From Acidobacteriaceae bacterium (GTDB lineage: Bacteria > Acidobacteriota > Terriglobia > Terriglobales > Acidobacteriaceae), in NCBI GenBank assembly GCA_025462735.1, contig JAOAPC010000007.1:1-59923 (forward strand): 59,923 bases of DNA, given 5' to 3'. The notes under the pieces are model-generated. The model saw nothing but the letters and a program-made list of their open reading frames with translations, made no database searches and was not told the DNA's origin. Below are positions 1-8,391 of the stretch, piece by piece (position 1 is the first letter of the stretch; every line of letters starts with the position of its first letter). Position numbers and translations under genes: made by a program.

Positions 1-2
1 TG

Positions 3-863
3 CGAGGGAAGGATGGAAATTACCGTTGGTTCCTTTCCCGCGCTTTACCGATTCACGATGTAAGTGGAAAGATAGTGCGCTGGTTCGGCACCAACACCGA
101 TATAACGGATCGTAAGCAGGCCGAAGAGGCGCTGGTAAAATCCGAGAGGCTGGCTGCGATGGGACGTCTGGCGGGCATCATTGCGCACGAGATCAACAAT
201 CCTCTCGAGGCCATCTCGAACGCCTTTTACCTTCTGCGCGATCATCCATCTTTAGACGAAGAAGCCCGGTATTATTCCAAGCTGGCGGAGGAAGAATTGG
301 CACGCGTCGCTCACATTACAAAGCAAACCCTCAGCTTCTACCGCGAGTCGCAGCAGGCAATTGCGATATCGCTTGCCGACGTGCTGGATAACGTTATCGA
401 ACTGCAGTCACGAAATCTGCACGTAAACAGCATAGCGTTGGATAAGCGCTTCCAGACCCAGGGAAAGATTCAGGGCTATCCGGGTGAGCTTAAGCAGGTA
501 TTTTTGAACATCATTGGCAACGCGATCCAAGCGATGCCAACTGGCGGCCGTTTGCGGATACGATTGCGCGAGTCAACCGGTCGCAGGAGTGGAAGGCGTG
601 GGGTGCGTGTCTCGATTGGTGATACTGGCATGGGCATTCAGCCGGAGCACGCAAAGAAACTTTTCGAGCCGTTTTTCAGCACCAAGGAAGCCAAAGGAAC
701 GGGACTGGGTCTCTGGATCAGCAAGGGAATCATCCAGAAGTATGAAGGCACGATCCGGTTTCGCAGCATAAAGTTGGCAGGTCACAACGCGACGTGCTTT
801 TCTGTATTCATTCCAACGGCGGCGGCGACTGAGCCAACCGAAATCGCAGCATTAGTGGCGTAG
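3..863 (+). CDS. PAS-domain sensor histidine kinase (5' partial)
   Basis: The reading frame is open from the left edge, so the N-terminus lies outside the window. The visible part has 286 residues. It begins with the tail of a PAS/PAC domain (WFGTNTDITDR at about residues 27-37) and continues into a HisKA dimerisation domain whose H-box is AHEINNPL, with the phospho-accepting His at bases 186-188. An HATPase domain follows, with N-box NIIGNAIQAM, G1 box GDTGMGIQP, FEPFF and G2 box GTGLGL. It should autophosphorylate on His in response to an unseen signal. A single-domain receiver starts 19 bases downstream and is the likely partner. No membrane segment is visible in this part. Confidence 0.9.
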   Translation, partial: RGKDGNYRWFLSRALPIHDVSGKIVRWFGTNTDITDRKQAEEALVKSERLAAMGRLAGIIAHEINNPLEAISNAFYLLRDHPSLDEEARYYSKLAEEELARVAHITKQTLSFYRESQQAIAISLADVLDNVIELQSRNLHVNSIALDKRFQTQGKIQGYPGELKQVFLNIIGNAIQAMPTGGRLRIRLRESTGRRSGRRGVRVSIGDTGMGIQPEHAKKLFEPFFSTKEAKGTGLGLWISKGIIQKYEGTIRFRSIKLAGHNATCFSVFIPTAAATEPTEIAALVA

Positions 864-882
864 GGAGCGGTCTTAAAAGACT

Positions 883-1266
883 ATGGACCAACGCAAGGCT
901 GTAATTTTGTGCGTGGATGACGAAGACAACCCGTTAGTGTTGCGGAAGCTCGTTCTTCAAAAAGCGGGCTACGAAGTTCTTACTGCGGGGTCGGCAAAAG
1001 AAGCCCTGGAGCTCACCGCTTCCCGCAGTGTAGACCTCGTCCTCTCCGATCATTTAATGCCTGGCATGAACGGCACCGAGCTCGCCCAGCAGATCAAGCT
1101 CCAGCATCCGAATCTCCCAGTCATCCTGATATCCGGCGTGAATGAACTTCCCACTGGCTCAACTATCGCCAACGCCTTTGTGAGCAAGATTGAAGGGCCC
1201 CAGGCTCTTTGCAAGGAAGTTGCCGCGATCCTGAATCTACCGTTTGAAAATTGCGAAAATTGTTGA
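883..1266 (+). CDS. Single-domain response regulator (CheY-like receiver)
   Basis: A 127-residue protein that is almost entirely a receiver domain: acidic pocket VDDED at residues 11-15, phospho-acceptor Asp56 in LSDHLMPG, Ser in LISG, and the conserved Lys in VSKIEG. It has no output domain, so it probably acts by protein-protein contact or in a phosphorelay. The gene lies 19 bases after the histidine kinase gene, so the two are probably cotranscribed and functionally paired. The C-terminus ends in an odd repeated NCENC. Confidence 0.88.
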   Translation: MDQRKAVILCVDDEDNPLVLRKLVLQKAGYEVLTAGSAKEALELTASRSVDLVLSDHLMPGMNGTELAQQIKLQHPNLPVILISGVNELPTGSTIANAFVSKIEGPQALCKEVAAILNLPFENCENC

Positions 1267-1276
1267 AGGAATGACT

Positions 1277-1313
1277 GCAATCGCGACCTCCTGGCGGAGG
1301 AGATCGCGATTGC
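1277..1313. terminator. Hairpin between convergent genes, possible bidirectional terminator
   Basis: A perfect 10-bp stem, GCAATCGCGA (1277-1286) paired with TCGCGATTGC (1304-1313), plus an inner CCTCC/GGAGG pairing. It lies between the stop of the receiver gene (1266) and the end of the convergent lipoprotein gene (1330). There is no T-run on either side, so intrinsic termination is uncertain. Confidence 0.45.
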
Positions 1314-1329
1314 GCCAGGCATTTCCGGC

Positions 1330-1776
1330 TTACGACTTATTCATCGTAAATTGGCCCGAACCGCTGCAGCCCGAAGTCGTCCCACTGAGCGTCCAGTTGC
1401 CTGAAATGGTGTTGTTGCTCACCGTTCCTATCAACGTCAGCAGATCATTGCTGCTTCCGGTCGATTGAATGTTCATCTGGAAACCGCCGGACGTCACCCC
1501 ATTCAGGTTTCCGCTCAGAGTAAATCCGCCAGTTGCGGTAGAGCCCGAAGCGAAGCATGGCGAAGAGCTGGTGAAGTTCAGGTTAGTTACACTCACGCTG
1601 CTGCCGCTGCTCTGGGTCAACGTCGTCGTGAAATTGAATATCGGCGATCCGCCGGAACTCGAATTCAAAAGCGCCGCGGTCCAGTTTCCGTTGATGATGT
1701 TGCTGTTGGAGTTCGACCCGCATGCGGCGAGCACCAGCGCGATTCCGAGCACAAAAATTGTCCCAAGCGTTTTCAT
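1330..1776 (-). CDS. Small exported lipoprotein, function unknown
   Basis: About 148 residues. The N-terminus (MKTLGTIFVLGIALVLAAC) is a lipoprotein signal peptide with lipobox LAAC, so the mature protein should begin at Cys and be membrane-anchored. The mature part is rich in Ser, Asn, Gly and Thr with many alternating hydrophobic residues (GNWTAALLN, GNWTLSGTT), suggesting a small all-beta domain. A GNW motif occurs near both ends, hinting at an internal repeat. The ATG at 1776 is chosen over a GTG six bases upstream because GGAG lies five bases before it. I do not recognise a named family. Confidence 0.75.
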   Translation of the reverse strand: MKTLGTIFVLGIALVLAACGSNSNSNIINGNWTAALLNSSSGGSPIFNFTTTLTQSSGSSVSVTNLNFTSSSPCFASGSTATGGFTLSGNLNGVTSGGFQMNIQSTGSSNDLLTLIGTVSNNTISGNWTLSGTTSGCSGSGQFTMNKS

Positions 1777-1933
1777 AAGCACTCCATTTCGCGGAAATTG
1801 AGAATTGCCCTTTAAGGGATGGCATCACCTGACGCGGAAATGTCGGGCTATTCCCCACGTCTGGAAACACACTGCAGCACTGAACCCTCGGGTCTGGCCT
1901 TTGTTGCGGTCAGCGAGAAAAAGTTTTGCCCTT

Positions 1934-1939
1934 ATAATT
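1934..1939 (+). promoter_or_regulatory. Candidate -10 box for a leaderless transcript
   Basis: A perfect TATAAT ends seven bases before the ATG at 1947, and no Shine-Dalgarno sequence precedes that ATG. This geometry fits transcription starting at or next to the start codon. No convincing -35 hexamer lies 16-18 bases upstream. Confidence 0.35.
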
Positions 1940-1946
1940 GTTCGAT

Positions 1947-2387
1947 ATGAACAGAATGGCAGGCGTTCTTTGCTTGGTTCTGGCTTGTCTCCTCGCCACC
2001 GCTCAATCGCAAACTACCGAGGACCCGCCCTCAGCGGCCAATCCTGGAACAAAGGCAAATCCCCCGGTTATTGACGGCGGCGCGGGCCCCTGTTCTCTCG
2101 AGCTCACTGTCCTAGGCGCTGACGACAAACCTGTTTACAACGCAACCGTGAAGGTCCATATCACGTATGGGTTCGGCGGATTTCATCACTTGGACCTACA
2201 AGCTGGAACCAACTCGGACGGCAAAGTGAAATTCACTGGACTTCCAGCCAAAGTTCACAACCCGCCATTGGAATTCGACGCGACGAAAGATCAGTTGGAA
2301 GGTACCGTCACGTACGATCCCTCCGCCGAATGCCAGGCAAAACACGACGTAAAGCTCGAGAAGCCGAAGCCGCCTGAACAACCATAA
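1947..2387 (+). CDS. Small exported protein with beta-sandwich domain, unknown
   Basis: 146 residues from the ATG at 1947; a TTG nine bases upstream is also in frame. A signal peptide (about residues 1-22, ending AQSQ) is followed by a Pro-rich linker. A domain then reads like a transthyretin or carboxypeptidase-regulatory fold: LELTVLGADDKPVYNATVKVHITYG and TNSDGKVKFTGLP. The tail is charged and Pro-rich (KLEKPKPPEQP). Such domains usually bind partners or carbohydrates at the envelope, but no specific function can be assigned. The lack of an SD and a TATAAT just upstream suggest leaderless expression. Confidence 0.72.
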   Translation: MNRMAGVLCLVLACLLATAQSQTTEDPPSAANPGTKANPPVIDGGAGPCSLELTVLGADDKPVYNATVKVHITYGFGGFHHLDLQAGTNSDGKVKFTGLPAKVHNPPLEFDATKDQLEGTVTYDPSAECQAKHDVKLEKPKPPEQP

Positions 2388-2556
2388 AGTCGCCACCCGT
2401 CGGGAAAATTAAATATTTAGGGTCGCGAAGTCCCTCTTTTTCTGACGCTTGGCGGCGCAGGCCCAATGTGGAACTTGCGCCAGCTAAGTGGCTGCTGTAC
2501 AATGGTTTAAGTCAATAATCATTAAATGTTGGTAGCAGCCGCCGAGCGTTTAGCAG

Positions 2557-2585
2557 TTGACACTGTACGCTCACCTTCGTAGAAT
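2557..2585 (+). promoter_or_regulatory. groESL promoter (sigma70 type)
   Basis: TTGACA at 2557-2562 and TAGAAT at 2580-2585 are separated by 17 bases. The predicted transcription start, about 2592, lies inside the CIRCE element. The rest of the 2388-2688 gap shows no gene. Confidence 0.85.
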
Positions 2586-2611
2586 TAGCACTCAGAAGAC
2601 CTGAGTGCTAA
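2585..2611. promoter_or_regulatory. CIRCE element (HrcA operator) of groESL
   Basis: Exact consensus TTAGCACTC-N9-GAGTGCTAA. It overlaps the last base of the -10 box and the predicted start point, so bound HrcA would block RNA polymerase. hrcA itself is not in the window. Confidence 0.97.
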
Positions 2612-2688
2612 CAATCGCAAACTCAGATTTACGCAATCAACAAGACAACTCAAGGTAACCCTGAAGCAATTCAGAAAGGAGTCTGACA

Positions 2689-3018
2689 ATGGCTACGAAA
2701 TTCACCCCACTACATGACCGTATCTTGGTTCGGCGCACGGAAGAGGGCGACACCACCCGTGGCGGAATCATCATCCCCGATAGCGCCAAAGACAAGCCGC
2801 AGGAGGGCGAAGTAATCTCCGCTGGCAAAGGCAAAATTAGTGAAGAAGGCAAGGTTCGTCCCCTCGATGTGAAGGAAGGCGACCGCATCCTGTTCGGAAA
2901 ATATTCCGGCACGGAAATCAAGTTGGATGGCGAAGATTTCGTCATCATGCGCGAAGAAGAAGTTCTGGGAGTAATCTCTGGCGCAGCAAAGAAAGAGACC
3001 GCCGGCTCCCGTCGCTAA
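2689..3018 (+). CDS. groES: Co-chaperonin GroES
   Basis: 109 residues, slightly longer than the usual 95-100 because of a basic tail ([11 protein letters not shown]). It forms the heptameric lid of the GroEL folding chamber in the cytoplasm. Family hallmarks are [10 protein letters not shown] at residues 7-16, the mobile loop region [16 protein letters not shown], and VISAGKGK followed by [28 protein letters not shown] precedes the ATG. It is the first gene of the heat-shock operon, under the CIRCE promoter, with groEL 83 bases downstream. Confidence 0.97.
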   Translation: MATKFTPLHDRILVRRTEEGDTTRGGIIIPDSAKDKPQEGEVISAGKGKISEEGKVRPLDVKEGDRILFGKYSGTEIKLDGEDFVIMREEEVLGVISGAAKKETAGSRR

Positions 3019-3040
3019 CAAGATTCAAGGGGGCTCGGGT

Positions 3041-4772
<1,732 letters not shown>

Positions 4773-4810
4773 GCGAGCTTTCCGCGGCGTCTGAGCCGCG
4801 GGCGCTCATC

Positions 4811-4846
4811 CCGAGCGAGCACGATGTTTGTGCGAGTCGAGGGATC
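4811..4846. repeat. TCATCCCGAGCG-type dispersed repeat
   Basis: TCATCCCGAGCGAG, then GTGCGAGTCGAGGGATC around a small stem (GAGCACGATG/TTTGTGC). The same phrase, interrupted by a different stem, is found on the opposite strand at 7809-7874. Confidence 0.5.
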
Positions 4847-4857
4847 TGCGGTTAGAT

Positions 4858-4886
4858 CAAAAGCCCCGCCGCAAGGCGGGGCTTGT
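4858..4886 (+). terminator. Rho-independent terminator of groESL
   Basis: A 10-bp GC-rich stem AAGCCCCGCC/GGCGGGGCTT with a GCAA loop, followed by a short T-rich stretch. It lies 85 bases after groEL. The remaining 4887-5068 gap shows no supported gene. Confidence 0.8.
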
Positions 4887-5068
4887 TCGAACAGTACCGC
4901 GAAGCCTGGAAACTCATGCGGCCGACCGAACCAGAATTTGTGACCGCCGAGCCAGTTGTTGGCGCCACTCCCGCACCCTGAAAACGCGTTCCACCCTGGG
5001 ACGCAACAGTCTTCGGTTGGTCACACCGCAGGCGTGCCCTGCCCCTCACAAACTTGAGGACTGCCGGT

Positions 5069-5557
5069 TCAATGTCCCGAACCCTGTTGTCCAGTCGGGG
5101 CCATCAATTCCGAAGGAACGCCGGAGATGTAGTGCTCGAGATGACGGATGGTTGCTTCCTGAGCTGAGATGATCCACTTCACCACGTCACCGATGGAGAC
5201 GACGCCAACCAGTTGCTGGTCCTTCATGACCGGAAGGTGACGTATGCGGTGGGTTGTCATCAGGGTCATGCATTCATCCAAGGTGTGAGAAGGGGTTACA
5301 CACACCAGAGTACTGGTCATAATCTCCTGGACTTGGGTATTCTTCGACGACCTCCCCATCAGGATGACCTTGCGCGCGTAGTCTCGCTCGGAGATTATGC
5401 CCACGAGTGCGCCGTCGGAGATGACCAGCAACGCTCCGGCTTCTTTGTCGGCCATTTTTTCCACGGCATCATAGACGGATTCATCGGGAGAAATCGACCA
5501 AACGGCGTTGCCCTTGTCTTTTAAGATCAAACCAACCGTATCATTGAGCGCGATCAC
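5069..5557 (-). CDS. Protein with two CBS domains
   Basis: 162 residues from a GTG start at 5557, chosen because a perfect AAGGAGG (5563-5569) lies five bases upstream; a longer frame reaches 5647 but has no such site. It carries two tandem CBS domains. The first is about residues 8-68 ([40 protein letters not shown]) and the second about residues 80-135 ([42 protein letters not shown]). CBS pairs bind adenosyl ligands such as AMP or ATP and act as energy sensors. As a stand-alone protein its target cannot be told. Confidence 0.88.
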   Translation of the reverse strand: MIALNDTVGLILKDKGNAVWSISPDESVYDAVEKMADKEAGALLVISDGALVGIISERDYARKVILMGRSSKNTQVQEIMTSTLVCVTPSHTLDECMTLMTTHRIRHLPVMKDQQLVGVVSIGDVVKWIISAQEATIRHLEHYISGVPSELMAPTGQQGSGH

Positions 5558-5763
5558 TGGAACCTCCTTGAAGGTCAGCTCGCCTGGGTCGCGAGGTGAG
5601 CGCCAACTAAGCCCCGCGCGGCAGGAATTTGCCCGAGAAGCATACACCCATCATAGCTATATGAGATCAAAAAAGAACGGCGGGTGGCCTATTTCTCAAC
5701 AGAAATCCAAAGCTGCCCCCCCGAGATGTGGGTTTACTGATCGCGGTGCGAGGTGAAACAAAT

Positions 5764-5800
5764 CCCCACCCTCCCGCAAAATACGCGGGAAGGATGGGGC
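5764..5800. repeat. Hairpin repeat, CCCCACCCT family, copy 1
   Basis: Inverted arms CCCCACCCTCCCGC and GCGGGAAGGATGGGG around AAAATAC. A second copy is at 10322-10359, and both carry the same stem and loop length. Together with the next hairpin it fills the gap 5558-5864, where no gene is seen. Confidence 0.8.
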
Positions 5801-5836
5801 AGCCTCGTCTGTGGTAGATCAGGAAAAATCAAAATC

Positions 5837-5856
5837 GTCGGACAGGAATGTCCGAC
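5837..5856. repeat. Hairpin repeat GTCGGACAGGAATGTCCGAC
   Basis: A 20-base inverted repeat 7 bases before the end of the 5865-6302 gene. A near-identical hairpin (GGCGGACAGGAGTGTCCGCC) lies inside the agmatine deiminase gene at 49951-49970. Confidence 0.75.
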
Positions 5857-5864
5857 CCACACGG

Positions 5865-6302
5865 TCAGTCCGCTGGATTTGCTTCCGCGATCTGGTGAAT
5901 TGCGCTTTGTGCGGCGCGTAAGGGAACTGAGACGTGCACCGTTTCCCCTGCGTCATTCACGTCCACCACGATTGATCCGTCGCGCTTGGTGATGAGAACG
6001 TGCTCACCCGGGTCCGCCACTTCGACGAGCACGCCGTCAGGGGAATCGTTGAGTGCGGGAATGGCGGCGTCGATGGCTGGCAAGTAAGGGCGCAACTGCT
6101 GCGATGCTTTAGCGAGATGGTGATTGGGCACGAACCTCAGCGTTGCGGGCACGAGCGCCGCGGGGACGAGCACGTTGATGTGTGTGCCGCCCGGCTGGTG
6201 CTCGAGGACGTTGACGTAAATGAAGCCTTCGCTGGAAAGTGCGGCCGCGCCGACGAGCGCCGTCCCCAGTGCGCCAATACCAAGCTTGGCTAGAAAGATC
6301 AT
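5865..6302 (-). CDS. Exported protein, paralogue of the upstream gene, unknown
   Basis: 145 residues with an N-terminal hydrophobic segment (residues 1-25, likely signal peptide or anchor). FIYVNVLEHQPGGTHINVLVPAAL and VLITKRDGSIVVDVNDAGETVHVSVPLRA then resemble each other and two similar blocks in the neighbour at 6433-7008. The repeated pattern is alternating valines, a turn, then V.V.VP followed by a helix. AGGAG precedes the ATG. It is probably in one operon with the neighbour (130-base gap holding two hairpin repeats). The proteins look like small envelope proteins; I know of no biochemical role. Confidence 0.7.
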   Translation of the reverse strand: MIFLAKLGIGALGTALVGAAALSSEGFIYVNVLEHQPGGTHINVLVPAALVPATLRFVPNHHLAKASQQLRPYLPAIDAAIPALNDSPDGVLVEVADPGEHVLITKRDGSIVVDVNDAGETVHVSVPLRAAQSAIHQIAEANPAD

Positions 6303-6317
6303 GCGGTTTCTCCTACA

Positions 6318-6331
6318 GGGGCTAAAGCCCC
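6318..6331. repeat. GGGGCTAAAGCCCC hairpin repeat
   Basis: A perfect 14-base palindromic hairpin, directly followed by the related repeat at 6351-6370. A variant (GGGGGCTTTAGCTCCC) is inside the agmatine deiminase gene at 49931-49946. Confidence 0.7.
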
Positions 6332-6350
6332 GAAATATTTCGACCGTAGT

Positions 6351-6370
6351 GGCACGGCTAAAGCCGTGCC
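6351..6370. repeat. GGCACGGCTAAAGCCGTGCC hairpin repeat, copy 1
   Basis: A 20-base inverted repeat with TAAA at the centre. Copy 2, with one base changed, is at 7895-7914. It separates the two paralogous exported-protein genes. Confidence 0.8.
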
Positions 6371-6432
6371 CTTCCCATTAATTTGTGCACGCTGGAAGGC
6401 GTGACCTCCCTACTGTGCGCGCTAAACACGTC

Positions 6433-7008
6433 CTATTCAGAGTCAGTGTTGCGAGAGTCGACCCAGACGCGGACGTTTTCATCGTGCCCGCTCACTCGAA
6501 CCAAAGTAGTGTCGCCGACATTTTCAAGTGCCTTGATCGCCGCTTCGACGTTGAGCTGATTTTCGGTTGTATCGGAGACGAGGGCTTGGACGACGTCCCA
6601 GGGAACGGTGACGTCAACATTCTCGTGGCTATTTTTGTCAATGACGTGCACCACCATTTGTCCGTGCTCTTTGGCGACCCGAACATCGTCACCAGTATCT
6701 TGCACAGTCACAAATTCGCCTTCAGGAGCGGTTTTCAGAGCGTCGAGAATTGCGCGCAGGTTTACGTTATCCGCGGAGAAGTTGCCGATGCGAATTTTGC
6801 CGTCGCGTAGCTCTCCGTGATTGATGGCGGGGATGATTTTCTCAGCCAGAGCCAACGGCACGTTGACGCGGACTAGTTCGTGCGTAGTCGGGTTAGTGAC
6901 CCTGACGTGAAGATAGCGCGTGGTGGAAGCAGCAAAAGCAAGAGTCACCGCCAGCAGCAGGGTGGAAGATACTGCCAGTGTTGGGAGGAATGTTTTTGTC
7001 GGTTTCAT
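6433..7008 (-). CDS. Exported protein with internally duplicated domain, unknown
   Basis: 191 residues. A signal peptide (about 1-27, ending AFAA) is followed by two similar blocks. The first is RYLHVRVTNPTTHELVRVNV, continued by PLALAEKIIPAI. The second is DDVRVAKEHGQMVVHVIDKN, continued by ENVDVTVPWDVVQAL. The tail DTTLVRVSGHDENVRVWVDS is a partial third strand set. The blocks match the protein at 5865-6302, so the two genes are paralogues. AAAGGA lies nine bases before the ATG. Similar proteins are recalled from other Acidobacteriota, often near envelope-stress genes, but no function is established. Confidence 0.75.
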   Translation of the reverse strand: MKPTKTFLPTLAVSSTLLLAVTLAFAASTTRYLHVRVTNPTTHELVRVNVPLALAEKIIPAINHGELRDGKIRIGNFSADNVNLRAILDALKTAPEGEFVTVQDTGDDVRVAKEHGQMVVHVIDKNSHENVDVTVPWDVVQALVSDTTENQLNVEAAIKALENVGDTTLVRVSGHDENVRVWVDSRNTDSE

Positions 7009-7113
7009 GGTCGTCCTTTCAGAATGGATCCGACTTACGAAGGGACGCCTCGGGGGCGTCGTAATGGAGTTACGCAGGGCGAGGGAAGAAAGTTCCGGTG
7101 AAATATCCGGAGA

Positions 7114-7668
7114 TTACGAGCTGTGGCCGGCGCACTGTAGCACCCCGAGGTATGGGCGGAACGGACCAACTGCATCCCGGTACTGGTGAGCCATAACTCT
7201 TGAGATTTGGTGCAGATGAGTCAAGTCGTGAGCTGCCCAGGTGGCCAACAACTCTGACAGCGTCACCGCGCCCAGCGCAGGATGACGTCCCCGGCGCTCG
7301 AGGTCCGCTGGCCGCAAATTCAGCGCCCGCAGCTCGTCGAGTTTTTCTGACCGTACACGAGCAAATTCGTCCAATAGCTGCCCCAATGACTTGCCTTGAA
7401 TCTCGCGTACGTGTCCCAAACGATCGAAGGAGGCAAAGGGCTGAGTATCGCCAAATTGAAGGATGGTCTTAGCGCGTGGCATCCAGTCAGTGCGGTCGGC
7501 GTGGATGAGATGGCCGACGATATCGAACGCGGTCCAACTTTCTTCACCCTGAGTGGTTTCACCTTCGCTGCGGAGCGTCCAAGCTTGCGGCAGATCTCGC
7601 AGCAGCGCATTGAGAGTGGCGGGGGTGCGAGTGAGAAGCGATATGGTGTGATCCAAATTATGTTTCAT
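7114..7668 (-). CDS. DinB/YfiT-family putative metal-dependent hydrolase
   Basis: 184 residues, mostly helical, as expected for the DinB four-helix bundle. The His residues that normally bind a metal are visible in GHLIHADRTDWMPRA (about residues 52-66) and in WAAHDLTHLHQISRVMAHQY near the C-terminus. Members include thiol-dependent transferases and many proteins of unknown substrate. BshC in this window means the cell probably makes bacillithiol, so a bacillithiol-dependent transferase is possible but unproven. It is upstream of the paralogous exported-protein genes on the same strand. Confidence 0.82.
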   Translation of the reverse strand: MKHNLDHTISLLTRTPATLNALLRDLPQAWTLRSEGETTQGEESWTAFDIVGHLIHADRTDWMPRAKTILQFGDTQPFASFDRLGHVREIQGKSLGQLLDEFARVRSEKLDELRALNLRPADLERRGRHPALGAVTLSELLATWAAHDLTHLHQISRVMAHQYRDAVGPFRPYLGVLQCAGHSS

Positions 7669-7830
7669 CGAGATGTTCTATTCGATTTCAGCTTCTGATT
7701 TTATCTTGTCGATAAAGCAAGTTGGATTATCCATGGGGCAACTTCTTCGAATCGCAAATTCAAACACCAGGTCCCCATTCGACGCGTTTCCGCTTCGCGG
7801 TCACTCGCTCAGGGCAGGCTCTCGACTTCG

Positions 7831-7858
7831 CGATTGGATTCGCAAGCGAATCCAATCG
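7831..7858. repeat. Perfect 28-base inverted repeat
   Basis: CGATTGGATTCGC and its exact complement separated by AA. It is embedded in a longer phrase (7809-7874, read on the minus strand) that begins TCATCCCGAGCGCAGCGATT and ends in the CTGAGCGAGTG type of sequence also seen at 8288-8310. Confidence 0.7.
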
Positions 7859-7894
7859 CTGCGCTCGGGATGACAGGTTTGGAGAGTTGCATTC

Positions 7895-7914
7895 GGCACG
7901 GCTGAAGCCGTGCC
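7895..7914. repeat. GGCACGGCTGAAGCCGTGCC hairpin repeat, copy 2
   Basis: The same hairpin as 6351-6370 with one central base different. It lies 12 bases beyond the stop of the small gene at 7927-8142, where it could fold in the transcript. Confidence 0.8.
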
Positions 7915-7926
7915 CTTTCAAAACTG

Positions 7927-8142
7927 TCAGCGTCGCTTCCACAATTGTTTCCATACTTGGACAAGCTCCTGGATCGAGCGCGCGCTGGGGACGCGGTCAT
8001 TGACCATTCGGCAGCGCGCGTATGCGGTGTGGTAGGCCTGCAGGGCGGCGCTGCGGCTGAGGCGCGACAGGCTAGTTCGAAGCTGATTGAGATCGTCCGG
8101 GCTCATGATTTCGTCGCTTCGAATATCGGGACGGCGAGCCAT
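7927..8142 (-). CDS. Small conserved hypothetical protein
   Basis: 71 residues from the ATG at 8142, with alternative starts at 8151 (TTG) and 8106 (ATG). The core DDLNQLRTSLSRLS, then QAYHTAYARCRM and SARSIQELVQVWKQLWKRR, is a helical, basic pattern I associate with a small uncharacterised Acidobacteriota family. The charged, amphipathic C-terminus argues for a real gene. No function is known. A hairpin repeat lies just after the stop. Confidence 0.5.
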   Translation of the reverse strand: MARRPDIRSDEIMSPDDLNQLRTSLSRLSRSAALQAYHTAYARCRMVNDRVPSARSIQELVQVWKQLWKRR

Positions 8143-8335
8143 GACGAGCAAAATCGTACCATATTCGCCATTTATTCGCCTGTGGAAGTTGTGGTTCCCA
8201 TCTTTCGAAAACCGCTAAAGGTGGGGCAGCCTCAGCAGAGAGAGAGGTAGGTTATCGGAGATCAAAAACGCCGAATTGGAATGTCTCTTCGACTTCGCTC
8301 AGGACGGGCAGTCCACAAGAGCGTTCTGCGGACCC

Positions 8336-8364
8336 TTGACTTGGCGAACGTTCGGGGTCAGAAT
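8336..8364 (+). promoter_or_regulatory. Candidate promoter of the 8392 gene
   Basis: TTGACT at 8336-8341 and CAGAAT at 8359-8364 with a 17-base spacer, 27 bases before the ATG and just ahead of the AAAAGGAGG ribosome site. Confidence 0.5.
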
Positions 8365-8391
8365 GCGTCCGCCCGAAAAGGAGGCTGTGAA

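Noticed and set aside
4852..5049. Small minus-strand frame after groEL
   Set aside because: It overlaps the terminator hairpin, has no ribosome site and no family resemblance.
5018..5060. Possible tRNA-like T-loop near CGGTTCAATGTCC
   Set aside because: No acceptor stem, anticodon stem or 3' match; no tRNA was found anywhere in the window.
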